From Streptococcus infantis (GTDB lineage Bacteria > Bacillota > Bacilli > Lactobacillales > Streptococcaceae): DNA of 64,000 bases. The notes under the pieces were generated by a model. The model did no database searches and was not told the DNA's origin. It saw only the letters and a program-made list of their open reading frames with translations. Each line of letters starts with the position of its first letter. The stretch's first letter is position 1. This document shows, one piece after another, positions 18,575 to 25,645 of this stretch. The stretch covers positions 1 to 64,000 of the forward strand of contig NZ_JAHZPU010000005.1 of the NCBI RefSeq assembly GCF_019929575.1, read 5' to 3'. Position numbers and translations under genes: made by a program.

Positions 18575-18657
18575 TGATCATTCAATTTTTTTAGCAGAAA
18601 ATTGTAAGGAAAAAATCTATGCTTAATCTGATAATTCAAGCTTTTAACTGGTTCTCA

Positions 18658-19347
18658 TCATGCAAATACCCTATGCAAAAAAGCCATGATAAATGGTAAG
18701 TTTGCAATGATATTATTAACAATATGAATCGTGTAAGATGGATAGATAGTCTTTGTATAGCGTGTCAAACCACCAAATATACATCCAACTGCTGTATAAA
18801 CCAGAAGGTCTAGTAGACTAGGAAAACTTGAAAAATGAGGTAAGGCGAACAAAACTGACGGAAATAGAATATCCAGTCCCCATCTTGAATTCTTAAAGAA
18901 GGCATGTTGAAGTAGTCCTCTACACACCAATTCTTCCATCAGAGGTCCTAGTACGATTAAGGTTAGGTAAACACCGAACTCTGCAAAATTCGTCTCACTA
19001 TAGACAATAAACAAATTCCAACTTTCGTTTGTCCCCTGAACGTGTTTAGCTGTCAGATAGTTAAAGCAGATAAGCACGACAGCTGCTAACACCGTCAGAA
19101 CAGAATAGCTCAACCACTTTTTCCTAGGGATACAAAAGAGATAAGCATGACCCGACCTGATCAAAATCCAAACCATCAGGCCGATAAAGAGAAGGCTGAT
19201 GATGTTTCGAATCCAGATGACATTTCCTACCCAAGACGAGAACTCCCAATAATTTCTCCAAAATTGGGTTGTCCAAAACAATCCGAAAAACAAAAATAAA
19301 TAAGAAAGGACTGCACTTGTTTTGAAAAGAATAGAATATTTTTTCAT
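18658..19347 (-). CDS. CPBP-family intramembrane metalloprotease (Abi-type, PncP-like)
   Basis: A 229-residue polytopic membrane protein with about six to eight hydrophobic segments. The CPBP signature motifs are present: EELVCRG (near residue 138) and PHFSS. Members of this family in blp loci are linked to bacteriocin immunity or peptide processing. Position at the end of the blp region matches pneumococcal pncP as I recall. A 16-codon ORF (19344-19394) with a good GGAGG ends over its start codon. Confidence 0.85.
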   Translation of the reverse strand: MKKYSILFKTSAVLSYLFLFFGLFWTTQFWRNYWEFSSWVGNVIWIRNIISLLFIGLMVWILIRSGHAYLFCIPRKKWLSYSVLTVLAAVVLICFNYLTAKHVQGTNESWNLFIVYSETNFAEFGVYLTLIVLGPLMEELVCRGLLQHAFFKNSRWGLDILFPSVLFALPHFSSFPSLLDLLVYTAVGCIFGGLTRYTKTIYPSYTIHIVNNIIANLPFIMAFLHRVFA

Positions 19348-19561
19348 AGAAACTCCTTCATAGCTTTGCTATCGTAACTGTCAACAATTATCATTTAATC
19401 CTCCAGCTTTCAGTCTCGGTAGCTATCACCTTGACTTTGATAAGCAAATACATCTACCCTTGTGTACTTTTGTTGCTGTTAAAAACTTTATATTTTTCAT
19501 CATCTAGGCAGTCAATTCTTTTCAAAATGATAAACCATCATCTTTTTTCTAACTAATCATT

Positions 19562-19873
19562 TTATAAAGCTTGATAGTCTCGATGAAAAGTTGCGGCAGA
19601 TACCACTCTATGATTTGTAAGGTCAAGATAATCTCCTGGATAGCCAAGGACATACATACTATAACCAGCAAAACCTCCTCCTGCCGTTCCGACTAGGCCA
19701 ATTTTGAGATTGGTTGCAAGAGAAGACTGAAGTCCTGCCATTAAAATTCGGACATGATTGTCTAGCCAGACAATGTAGTTCTTTTGAAAGGCGTCTTCTA
19801 CCCAACTTGGTTTCGGTGTATCTTTACCAATTTCCCAAACTTCTACTATTTGATTTTTATATTTTGCTTGCAT
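19562..19873 (-). CDS. Protein of unknown function in the blp region
   Basis: 103 residues, family not recognised. The N-terminal half is soluble (MQAKYKNQIVEVWEIGKD, VWLDNHVRILMAGL); the middle has a small glycine-rich hydrophobic stretch (IGLVGTAGGGFAGYSMYVLGYPGDYLDL). There is no signal peptide or double-glycine leader. It lies 25 bases after the 64-residue membrane protein gene. Function unknown; co-location suggests a bacteriocin-immunity or modifier role, but nothing in the sequence proves this. Confidence 0.6.
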   Translation of the reverse strand: MQAKYKNQIVEVWEIGKDTPKPSWVEDAFQKNYIVWLDNHVRILMAGLQSSLATNLKIGLVGTAGGGFAGYSMYVLGYPGDYLDLTNHRVVSAATFHRDYQAL

Positions 19874-19898
19874 CTTTTTAATCTTTCTTTCAGAACTC

Positions 19899-20093
19899 TC
19901 ACAGAGTTTTTATGTTCTTCTTGCCTGGTCTATGTGTTACTAGACTATAGATCGTAACAGGAGTACTCACCAGTACAAGAACATTTCTCCAGAGTTCATT
20001 AGAAATCATGAGTACTCTTATACAAAGAACAAGCGATATCAATATCACTACAACTCGGGCAAAGCAATCTAAAAAATACACATACTTTTTCAT
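19899..20093 (-). CDS. Small membrane protein, blp region
   Basis: 64 residues with two hydrophobic segments (FARVVVILISLVLCIRVLMI; VLVLVSTPVTIYSLVT) and a basic C-terminus, the profile of small bacteriocin-immunity proteins. Family not recognised. The start has only an imperfect ribosome site (GGAGGAATC). Confidence 0.6.
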   Translation of the reverse strand: MKKYVYFLDCFARVVVILISLVLCIRVLMISNELWRNVLVLVSTPVTIYSLVTHRPGKKNIKTL

Positions 20094-20202
20094 ATGATTC
20101 CTCCATCTATTGATTTCACATCTACCAGGTCAGTTCCCTAGTCACTATGATGCTAACTGACCATGCTTGATATTCCTTTGTAAATTTAACCACTGTCAAC
20201 TA

Positions 20203-20811
20203 CTAGAAAAATGATAAACAATTGTAACAGATATGCACTAAAATAGACACCGATAGATTTTGGCTCTTTTTATAAGCAAAGCCCAGCATGAAACCTCCAA
20301 ATAGATAATAGATAAACGAAGGAACATCATAAGGAGCATGCAAGAAAGAGAAGAGAGAGGCAGTCAGTACAAGCCCCAACCAAGAATTATCAAAAACTGC
20401 ACCTTGAAGGATTCCTCTGAAAACAAATTCCTCCAGAATAGGCCCAAAAACTGTCGCACTTGCAATAAAGGATAAGGAAATTCCTGTACTAGCAGCTTCA
20501 AGGTGTTGATATCCTGCACCAGAAGAAACTGAGAAAAAAGCATGATAGCCTATATTTACCAGCACGCAAAGAAGAAAGATTCCAATAAAAAGCAGAACTT
20601 CTTTTTTCGTTAAACTTCTAAGCGAAATCATATCAAACCACTTCGCATAAGCAACACTCAGTGAAATCAAGAAAGTATTTATTATAATAAATAAGTACTC
20701 ATTTTGAAAATAATCCCCTTGATTGATGGTATAACCTACTGTAGCGACTATTACATAGGCTAAAAATCCAACAAACACGGCATGACATTTATTAAAAATG
20801 GTCATAAACAC
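20203..20811 (-). CDS. CPBP-family intramembrane metalloprotease (BlpY-like)
   Basis: A 202-residue polytopic protein with CPBP motifs EEFVFRGILQG and FSFLHAPYD. It is the second CPBP protein in this region. In S. pneumoniae BlpY of this family contributes to blp bacteriocin immunity or secretion; the correspondence is by family and position only. The second methionine codon (two codons in) is an alternative start. Confidence 0.82.
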   Translation of the reverse strand: MFMTIFNKCHAVFVGFLAYVIVATVGYTINQGDYFQNEYLFIIINTFLISLSVAYAKWFDMISLRSLTKKEVLLFIGIFLLCVLVNIGYHAFFSVSSGAGYQHLEAASTGISLSFIASATVFGPILEEFVFRGILQGAVFDNSWLGLVLTASLFSFLHAPYDVPSFIYYLFGGFMLGFAYKKSQNLSVSILVHICYNCLSFF

Positions 20812-20918
20812 AACCTCTCTCCTATTAGAGTCATCAAAATGCAGATATTATTTTAAAATCATCCATCCAATTTAGATGATCTATTCTAAAGCCATAAAAA
20901 TCCTCTTTTAAACAAGAT

Positions 20919-21086
20919 TCAAAGTGGTTTATTCTCCATTTTTTTATTGAACTGAATGAGGATATAAACCGAAGCAAAGTATGCTAGTGCATCCATTACA
21001 TAATACCACTCATTTCCCCTAAGTGGATAATGACAAGTTTGCATGATTACATACAACACAAGAATCGTAACTATTTTTTTCACCAT
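20919..21086 (-). CDS. 55-residue membrane protein, first gene of a BlpR-box operon
   Basis: A short open frame with AAAGGAG before its ATG. It starts MVKKIVTILVLYVIMQTCHY, has a second hydrophobic stretch (MDALAYFASVYILIQF) and ends in a charged tail. It resembles the 50-residue protein at 21621-21773 in layout (MKKKILVIFILYLIMS; then YHLFYTIAYLIAVIIYF; basic tail), so the two look paralogous. It sits right after a BlpR box and -10 (21136-21201), which supports a real gene. Confidence 0.72.
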   Translation of the reverse strand: MVKKIVTILVLYVIMQTCHYPLRGNEWYYVMDALAYFASVYILIQFNKKMENKPL

Positions 21087-21135
21087 AAGATTCACTCCTT
21101 TAGTTTTGTTTGGCTTTGATATCCTTGCAATTCTT

Positions 21136-21201
21136 AGTATAGCACTGCTTTTTTAGGTTTTGCATCCAAATCTTGAATGGTCATCGAGACATCTTAAATT
21201 G
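21136..21201 (-). promoter_or_regulatory. BlpR box and promoter before the 55-residue gene
   Basis: Minus strand: CAATTTAAGA (21201-21192), 11 bases, CCATTCAAGA (21180-21171), 29 bases, then an extended -10 TGCTATACT with TATACT at 21141-21136. The geometry equals that of the boxes at 21820-21885 and before blpT. Confidence 0.85.
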
Positions 21202-21243
21202 CAAAAACTGCGTTAGCCCCTACTTTTTATAATACTTCAAACC

Positions 21244-21624
21244 TCAAATGAGCAGAAGCATGATAATCAAGCATAGAACGGCACCAATATAGCCAATCAG
21301 TTGCTGATAAGATTCGGCTGCTGTCATACCTCTATACAAACAAATAATAGACATAAAACCTGTCAAGCCGATGAACATAAGTTGATTGGTTCTAGGACTA
21401 ACCAAATCATCATCTTCAAACTTTCTCACTCTCATTTCCCTAGTGAGGTAAACAATCACCAAAATAGAAGCCAAGTTAACAACCACTAAAAGCAATTGAA
21501 AAACTAAGGAAAAATGCAAAAACTGACGAGAGAGAAATAAATAAGTAGAGATCAGTACAGGTAACTGACCTAGGAACAATCTCGCAAGGAAGATGTTCCG
21601 TTTTTTAGCAAGAAAAGTTTTCAT
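21244..21624 (-). CDS. Membrane protein, probable bacteriocin-immunity type
   Basis: 126 residues with about four hydrophobic segments (LPVLISTYLFLSR; LVFQLLLVVVNLASILVIVYL; LMFIGLTGFMSIICLY; LIGYIGAVLCLIIMLLLI). The start at 21624 has AAAGGAG upstream and overlaps the stop of the 50-residue gene (ATGA). The upstream in-frame extension would run through that gene and is rejected. The family is not recognised; layout and BlpR-box control fit a blp immunity membrane protein. Confidence 0.7.
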   Translation of the reverse strand: MKTFLAKKRNIFLARLFLGQLPVLISTYLFLSRQFLHFSLVFQLLLVVVNLASILVIVYLTREMRVRKFEDDDLVSPRTNQLMFIGLTGFMSIICLYRGMTAAESYQQLIGYIGAVLCLIIMLLLI

Positions 21625-21773
21625 TTCTTTGCTCCTTTCTTTCTCATTAAAGCAAAATAGATTATAACTGCAATCAGATAGGCTATGGTATAAAATAAAT
21701 GATACCAAATACTCCCCCCAAGCGGAGACATGATTAGATACAAGATGAAAATGACAAGTATTTTTTTCTTCAT
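21621..21773 (-). CDS. 50-residue membrane protein, first gene of a BlpR-box operon
   Basis: ATG 21773 has AGGAGG at ideal spacing; upstream in-frame codons lack support. Two hydrophobic segments and a KKGAKK tail. Coupled by ATGA to the 126-residue membrane protein gene. Similar in layout to the 55-residue protein at 20919-21086. Probably a small immunity-type protein; no double-glycine leader, so not a Blp bacteriocin. Confidence 0.7.
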   Translation of the reverse strand: MKKKILVIFILYLIMSPLGGSIWYHLFYTIAYLIAVIIYFALMRKKGAKK

Positions 21774-21819
21774 AAGACTTCCTCCTAAATATTTGTTGAA
21801 CAAGAACCTTTACACTGCC

Positions 21820-21885
21820 AGTATAGCACTCCTTTTGAACTTAATTCCTCAAAATCATAAATGGTCATCAAAACCTCCTAAATTG
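21820..21885 (-). promoter_or_regulatory. BlpR box and promoter before the 50/126-residue gene pair
   Basis: Minus strand: CAATTTAGGA (21885-21876), 11 bases, CCATTTATGA (21864-21855), 29 bases, extended -10 TGCTATACT with TATACT at 21825-21820. Confidence 0.85.
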
Positions 21886-21895
21886 TAGAAAAAAT

Positions 21896-21925
21896 GAAAA
21901 AAGCAAGCAGGGAAAATATGCTTGC
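21896..21925 (-). terminator. Terminator after the 118-residue membrane protein gene
   Basis: GCAAGCA/TGCTTGC stem (21903-21925) followed on the minus strand by TTTTTTC. It lies just upstream of the second BlpR box, so the two transcription units are insulated. Confidence 0.85.
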
Positions 21926-21961
21926 CCTAATAAAACCTAACAAATCAAAATGTACTTAACT

Positions 21962-22318
21962 TTACTTCCCTTTTTTCTGATACATTCTCATGATAGCTAG
22001 GAGGATAAAGGCTACCCAGCTTGCTAAAACTAGAAGGGTGAGGCCTGTATGTAAGATTTCAGGTGTCCTCTCTATTCGGCTGATGAGACGGACTAAGGAC
22101 ACCACTGCCATCTGAATGAGGAGCAAGGATTCTGCCCTTACCAATGATGTCTGCTGATTTTCAACTGCATGTAGAAAGGCTGGCAGCAAGACACAGGTCG
22201 AAACAATTATAATCAGATTAGCTCCTGTACCTTCTCCCTCATTGACTAGAGAAAACATGAGAAGATTGGATAGGATGATCAGTACAGAACAAGCTATAAA
22301 ATAAGATTTCTGGTTCAT
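21962..22318 (-). CDS. Membrane protein of unknown function, blp region
   Basis: 118 residues with about four hydrophobic segments (YFIACSVLIILSNLLMFSLV; NLIIIVSTCVLLPAFLHAV; SLLLIQMAVVSLV; GLTLLVLASWVAFILLAIM). Family not recognised. It follows blpH by about 100 bases and has a TATAAT at 22340-22335, so it may be a separate unit. Immunity role possible by location only. Confidence 0.65.
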   Translation of the reverse strand: MNQKSYFIACSVLIILSNLLMFSLVNEGEGTGANLIIIVSTCVLLPAFLHAVENQQTSLVRAESLLLIQMAVVSLVRLISRIERTPEILHTGLTLLVLASWVAFILLAIMRMYQKKGK

Positions 22319-22419
22319 TTATTTTTCCTCGTATATTATACAAAGTCAGGCTGGATCAGGATAAATCGTTGCAATGTTTTTCAATCTAAAATGCCTAGGT
22401 CCTCTTGTTCACACATTTT

Positions 22420-23769
22420 CTAATCAGAAGTTGACAGCAAATGAACCGCCAAAACCTGACGAAAGACTTGATCTTGACAGGTGGTATTGAGACTGGCATT
22501 GGGATAACTTTCCACAATCTTCATGACGGTATAGAGACCAACACCTCGGTCCTCCCCTTTAGAACTAACTCCAAATGAGAAGATTTCAGAAACATCTATC
22601 CCCTCTTCTTTAATGGAGTTTTCAATGATGAAGGTCTCCTGTGCTCCATTTTTTAAAAATGCGATTGAAACATGAGGTTGACTGGCCTCTGCACTAGCTT
22701 CAATGGCATTGTCACAAAGGATAGACACAATAGTCAGAAAATCAAGCAGACTCATACTCTCGACTTGAATCTCTTCAGGAACTTCGACATTAAAGACAAT
22801 ATCCTTTTCTCTGGCTTTTAGAAATTTTCCTGCTAGGAGACTTTTAAGGGCACGATCCCGAATATTCACCAATCTGCCCAGGTCATATTTATTGTCCTGC
22901 AATTTCTGGCTGGAGTCCTTTAAGACGGAGTCGTAGACCTCTTTTATCTGCTCCATATCCTCCTCTTCAATGCCCAGACGTAAGCTGGTCAAGAGGTTGG
23001 TATAATCATGGCGAAAACTCCGAACTTCCTTATAAAGCTCCTCTATATGCCGACTATACCGTTCCATATCTCTGTAGCGCAATGTTTGCTCTTGGTTCAG
23101 TTTTTCCTGAAGTTTTTCCTTTAAATAGGTATCCAGCTTCTTGATAACCCCCATAAAAAAGAGCAGGTAAAATACCAGAATCAGATGGCGAACAGTCGTT
23201 GATTGGATCCCCTGTTCATATTCAAAATAAGACAGACTTTGCATCACTAGATAGTAGGCTCCCATTATCCAGTTAATCTTAGTCAAGGACTTTTGAAAAT
23301 CTTTATCGAGAATCTCCTTTCTCAAGTTTGCGAAATCATAGTCCAACCATTTCAAAAAAACTAAAACTATGAAGCAAACGAAAAACATAATCAATAAAAA
23401 GGCAGGATTGCCATCTCTATCTACTATTCCTTGCCCCAAAAATGGAAACACAAAATAGGAAACGCCTCTATAAAAGAGATTCACTAATATCATTGGAAAG
23501 AGACCATAAAAGACAAGGAGTTTTTTAGGAAACCCTCTTAACAATAAGAAAGATAAGCCGATGCCGTACAAGGGTTCCATAAAATAAGATAGGTAAGTAT
23601 TTCCTACTATATAGCTAATCATTACAAAAACAAAGGCCAATAGTATCTTAAAAAGAAAAGCCTTAAAAATTCTCTCAAAAGTGAGACCAATTCCATCCAC
23701 CTTAAAAAAAATGACAATTTCTAGTCCCTGAGTAACAAGTGTATACAATATAATCCAAATATTATACAT
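22420..23769 (-). CDS. blpH: BlpH, sensor kinase for bacteriocin-inducing peptide
   Basis: HPK10-type histidine kinase that detects the BlpC peptide. The 449-residue protein has six to seven N-terminal membrane segments (1-215), the H-box FRHDYTNLLTSLRLG (about residue 254), the N box LCDNAIEAS and a C-terminal ATPase with GVGLYTVMKI. The start lies 13 bases downstream of blpR. Intact length implies a working receptor even though no peptide gene is recognisable nearby. Confidence 0.93.
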   Translation of the reverse strand: MYNIWIILYTLVTQGLEIVIFFKVDGIGLTFERIFKAFLFKILLAFVFVMISYIVGNTYLSYFMEPLYGIGLSFLLLRGFPKKLLVFYGLFPMILVNLFYRGVSYFVFPFLGQGIVDRDGNPAFLLIMFFVCFIVLVFLKWLDYDFANLRKEILDKDFQKSLTKINWIMGAYYLVMQSLSYFEYEQGIQSTTVRHLILVFYLLFFMGVIKKLDTYLKEKLQEKLNQEQTLRYRDMERYSRHIEELYKEVRSFRHDYTNLLTSLRLGIEEEDMEQIKEVYDSVLKDSSQKLQDNKYDLGRLVNIRDRALKSLLAGKFLKAREKDIVFNVEVPEEIQVESMSLLDFLTIVSILCDNAIEASAEASQPHVSIAFLKNGAQETFIIENSIKEEGIDVSEIFSFGVSSKGEDRGVGLYTVMKIVESYPNASLNTTCQDQVFRQVLAVHLLSTSD

Positions 23770-23782
23770 AAGTTCTCCTAAC

Positions 23783-24520
23783 TCAATGCAAGTTATTGAT
23801 AGCTTCAGACACTTCCCTGACCTTATAACGCGCGATCAGACAGCTTCCACCATTGGGAAAGAAAAGGAGTTTTTCTTTCTTATCCAAACGAACTACATTA
23901 GTTGGATTAACTAGAAAAGAGCGATGGCACTGCAAGAGACGGGGTTCCTGCTTGAGAACCTCCTCTAAACTAGCCGTAAATTCTAACCTGTCTGTCTTGG
24001 TATAGAGAATAACACGATGGGGTCTTGGGGACGTTTCGAGATAGTAGACCTCTTTAAAGGGATACTGAAATTGGGCAAATTTTGATTTAAAATAAAAGCA
24101 ATCTTCCGCTAGACTTTTACTGTCTTGACTATTGGCATAGAGGAGGGCTGTCTCGATACGAGATTCAAACTCCTCTGCCGACAAGGCCTTATCAATGTAG
24201 TCCAAAGCTGAAACTTGGTAGCGAAAGGACAGGGGCATAAACTCTGAGTGAGTCGTCACAAAGACAATCAGGGCATAAGGATCCCGATCCCGAATCTTTC
24301 TAGCCACTTCCAGACCCTTCATCTCTTCGTTTCGAATCTCAATGTCCAAAAAGAAAAGCTGATGCGCCCCCTTCTCATGCACCTCTGCCAGCAGTTGGTC
24401 TGGTTTCCCAAAGACTTCAAAAGAACTGGGAGTGATATGATGTTCCTTCAAAAGTTTCTCAATCGTCGTTTCAATCCTAGTCTGTTGGGAAAAATCATCT
24501 TCTAAAACAAATATTCTCAT
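23783..24520 (-). CDS. blpR: BlpR, LytTR-family response regulator
   Basis: Activator of blp promoters. The 245-residue protein has a receiver domain (FVLEDDFSQQ; LFFLDIEIRNEEMKG with the phosphorylated aspartate near 59; VTTHSEF; YIDKALSAEEF) and a C-terminal LytTR DNA-binding domain (about 140-245, VYYLETSPRPHRV, LLQCHRSFLVNPTNV). ComE/BlpR-type proteins bind 9-10 base direct repeats spaced 11-12 bases; four such boxes occur in the locus. Confidence 0.94.
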   Translation of the reverse strand: MRIFVLEDDFSQQTRIETTIEKLLKEHHITPSSFEVFGKPDQLLAEVHEKGAHQLFFLDIEIRNEEMKGLEVARKIRDRDPYALIVFVTTHSEFMPLSFRYQVSALDYIDKALSAEEFESRIETALLYANSQDSKSLAEDCFYFKSKFAQFQYPFKEVYYLETSPRPHRVILYTKTDRLEFTASLEEVLKQEPRLLQCHRSFLVNPTNVVRLDKKEKLLFFPNGGSCLIARYKVREVSEAINNLH

Positions 24521-24524
24521 CTTC

Positions 24525-24863
24525 TTACTCTCCTTGTTTCAACCATTTTTGGCAAATTTCTCTATAGCGACGTCTGGAATACTGAACGGCATATCGACCT
24601 TCTTCTCCAAGAAAAAGAGTCTTTGATTGGAGTTCCATGGATTTTACTCGTTCAAGGTTGACCAGACAATTTCGATGACATCTTGTTAAGGTTTCCCCAT
24701 ATTGTTTTTCAAGCTTGCTTAAATTTTGAAACAAATCAAAGCTAGCTTTTTCTGTAACAATTTGCACGGTATGGGCTTTACTTGGATGCGTTTGGATGTA
24801 GTAGATATCCTTTATGTTTAATTTGAAAATTTCTTTCTCTTTTTGGATGATGATATAGTTCAT
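24525..24863 (-). CDS. blpS: BlpS, stand-alone LytTR DNA-binding protein
   Basis: A 112-residue LytTR domain without a receiver (IYYIQTHPSKAHTVQIV; GETLTRCHRNCLVNLERV). In the pneumococcal blp locus BlpS modulates blp expression. ATG 24863 has AGGAGG upstream; the frame extends ten codons further without support. First gene of blpSRH, under its own BlpR box, so it is probably autoinduced. Confidence 0.9.
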   Translation of the reverse strand: MNYIIIQKEKEIFKLNIKDIYYIQTHPSKAHTVQIVTEKASFDLFQNLSKLEKQYGETLTRCHRNCLVNLERVKSMELQSKTLFLGEEGRYAVQYSRRRYREICQKWLKQGE

Positions 24864-24883
24864 GGATAAAACCTCCTGAAGAG

Positions 24884-24950
24884 AGGATACCATAAGTCGA
24901 GAAACTATTTTTCACCAAATCCTAAACGGTTCTTAAAAATTCCTAAAGTG
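24884..24950 (-). promoter_or_regulatory. BlpR box and promoter of blpSRH
   Basis: Minus strand: CACTTTAGGA (24950-24941), 11 bases, CCGTTTAGGA (24929-24920), 30 bases, extended -10 TGGTATCCT with TATCCT at 24889-24884. Same half-site spacing as the other boxes, -10 one base further away. Confidence 0.75.
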
Positions 24951-25015
24951 TCGAAGTATTTTAAAAATTAAATATGATAACCTTACAATTATTTTATCAT
25001 AAAATCCTGCAATTA

Positions 25016-25081
25016 CCATTCAGGAACTTTCAATGACAATTAAAGATTTGAAGGTAAAAAAAGAGTAAAAAGTGATAGGCT
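25016..25081 (+). promoter_or_regulatory. BlpR box and promoter of blpT
   Basis: Plus strand: CCATTCAGGA (25016-25025), 11 bases, CAATTAAAGA (25037-25046), 29 bases, then GTGATAGGCT whose TAGGCT (25076-25081) is in the position of TATACT in the other promoters. The weak -10 suggests strong dependence on the activator. Confidence 0.78.
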
Positions 25082-25141
25082 AGGATTATAGAAGACAAAG
25101 GCTTAAAACAACTTTAGAACCATCACAAAGGAGGAATTCTT

Positions 25142-25471
25142 ATGACGGAAACAGACCCAATCAAAAGAGCTCAGACACTGATAACTGAGTTAAACAAAGC
25201 TTACCAAGTCTGCAAACAGGCAACAGCTGACGATGTCCGTTTCCAGGAGCAACTGGACAATATCCTCCGCTTTCTCTCTAAAACTGAGACAGTGGATAAT
25301 CGATTCTTGATTGAGCTGGAAAAATTTTACCAAACTTCCAGTCTTCTCATGGGCCTCAGTGCTCTCAATCCAGACGCTCCTACTCGCGCCGCTTGGAGAG
25401 CCTACGACCGCTTTCACTTTGACCAAGTCAAAACCAAGTTAAGTCTCTATGGACCAACCATTATCCTGTAG
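25142..25471 (+). CDS. blpT: BlpT
   Basis: A 109-residue soluble, helical protein matching pneumococcal BlpT, a member of the blp regulon whose function is unknown. Start after AAAGGAGGA. It is divergent from blpSRH and under its own BlpR box. No signal peptide or double-glycine leader. Confidence 0.88.
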   Translation: MTETDPIKRAQTLITELNKAYQVCKQATADDVRFQEQLDNILRFLSKTETVDNRFLIELEKFYQTSSLLMGLSALNPDAPTRAAWRAYDRFHFDQVKTKLSLYGPTIIL

Positions 25472-25476
25472 TAACT

Positions 25477-25515
25477 AAAAAGAAGCTGAGACAGATTGAA
25501 CTCAACTTCTTTTTT
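25477..25515 (+). terminator. Terminator of blpT
   Basis: AAAAGAAG..GAG pairs with CTC..CTTCTTTT and T6 follows; usable on both strands. Confidence 0.75.
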
Positions 25516-25533
25516 AGTATCATATAAGCAATG

Positions 25534-25645
25534 TTATACTCAATGAAAATCAAAGAGCAAACTAGGAAGCTAGCCGCAGGTTGCTCAAAGCATCGCTTTG
25601 AGGTTGCAGATGGATGCTGACCTAGTTTGAAGAGATTTTCGAAGA
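25534..25645 (-). repeat. BOX element (boxC and shortened boxA)
   Basis: Starts TATACTCAATGAAAATCAAA, carries the AGCTAGCCGCAGGTTGCTCAAA core and the CAAAGC/GCTTTG stem (boxC), and ends AAGAGATTTTCGAAGAG (boxA end). The boxB tract and most of boxA including the GGCGACGCTGACG core are missing. It runs into the 3' end of ecsB. Confidence 0.88.

Noticed and set aside
22364-22394. Possible fifth BlpR box before the 118-residue gene (GCATTTTAGA)
   Set aside because: Only the first half-site fits; the second position (TGCAACGATT) does not match.
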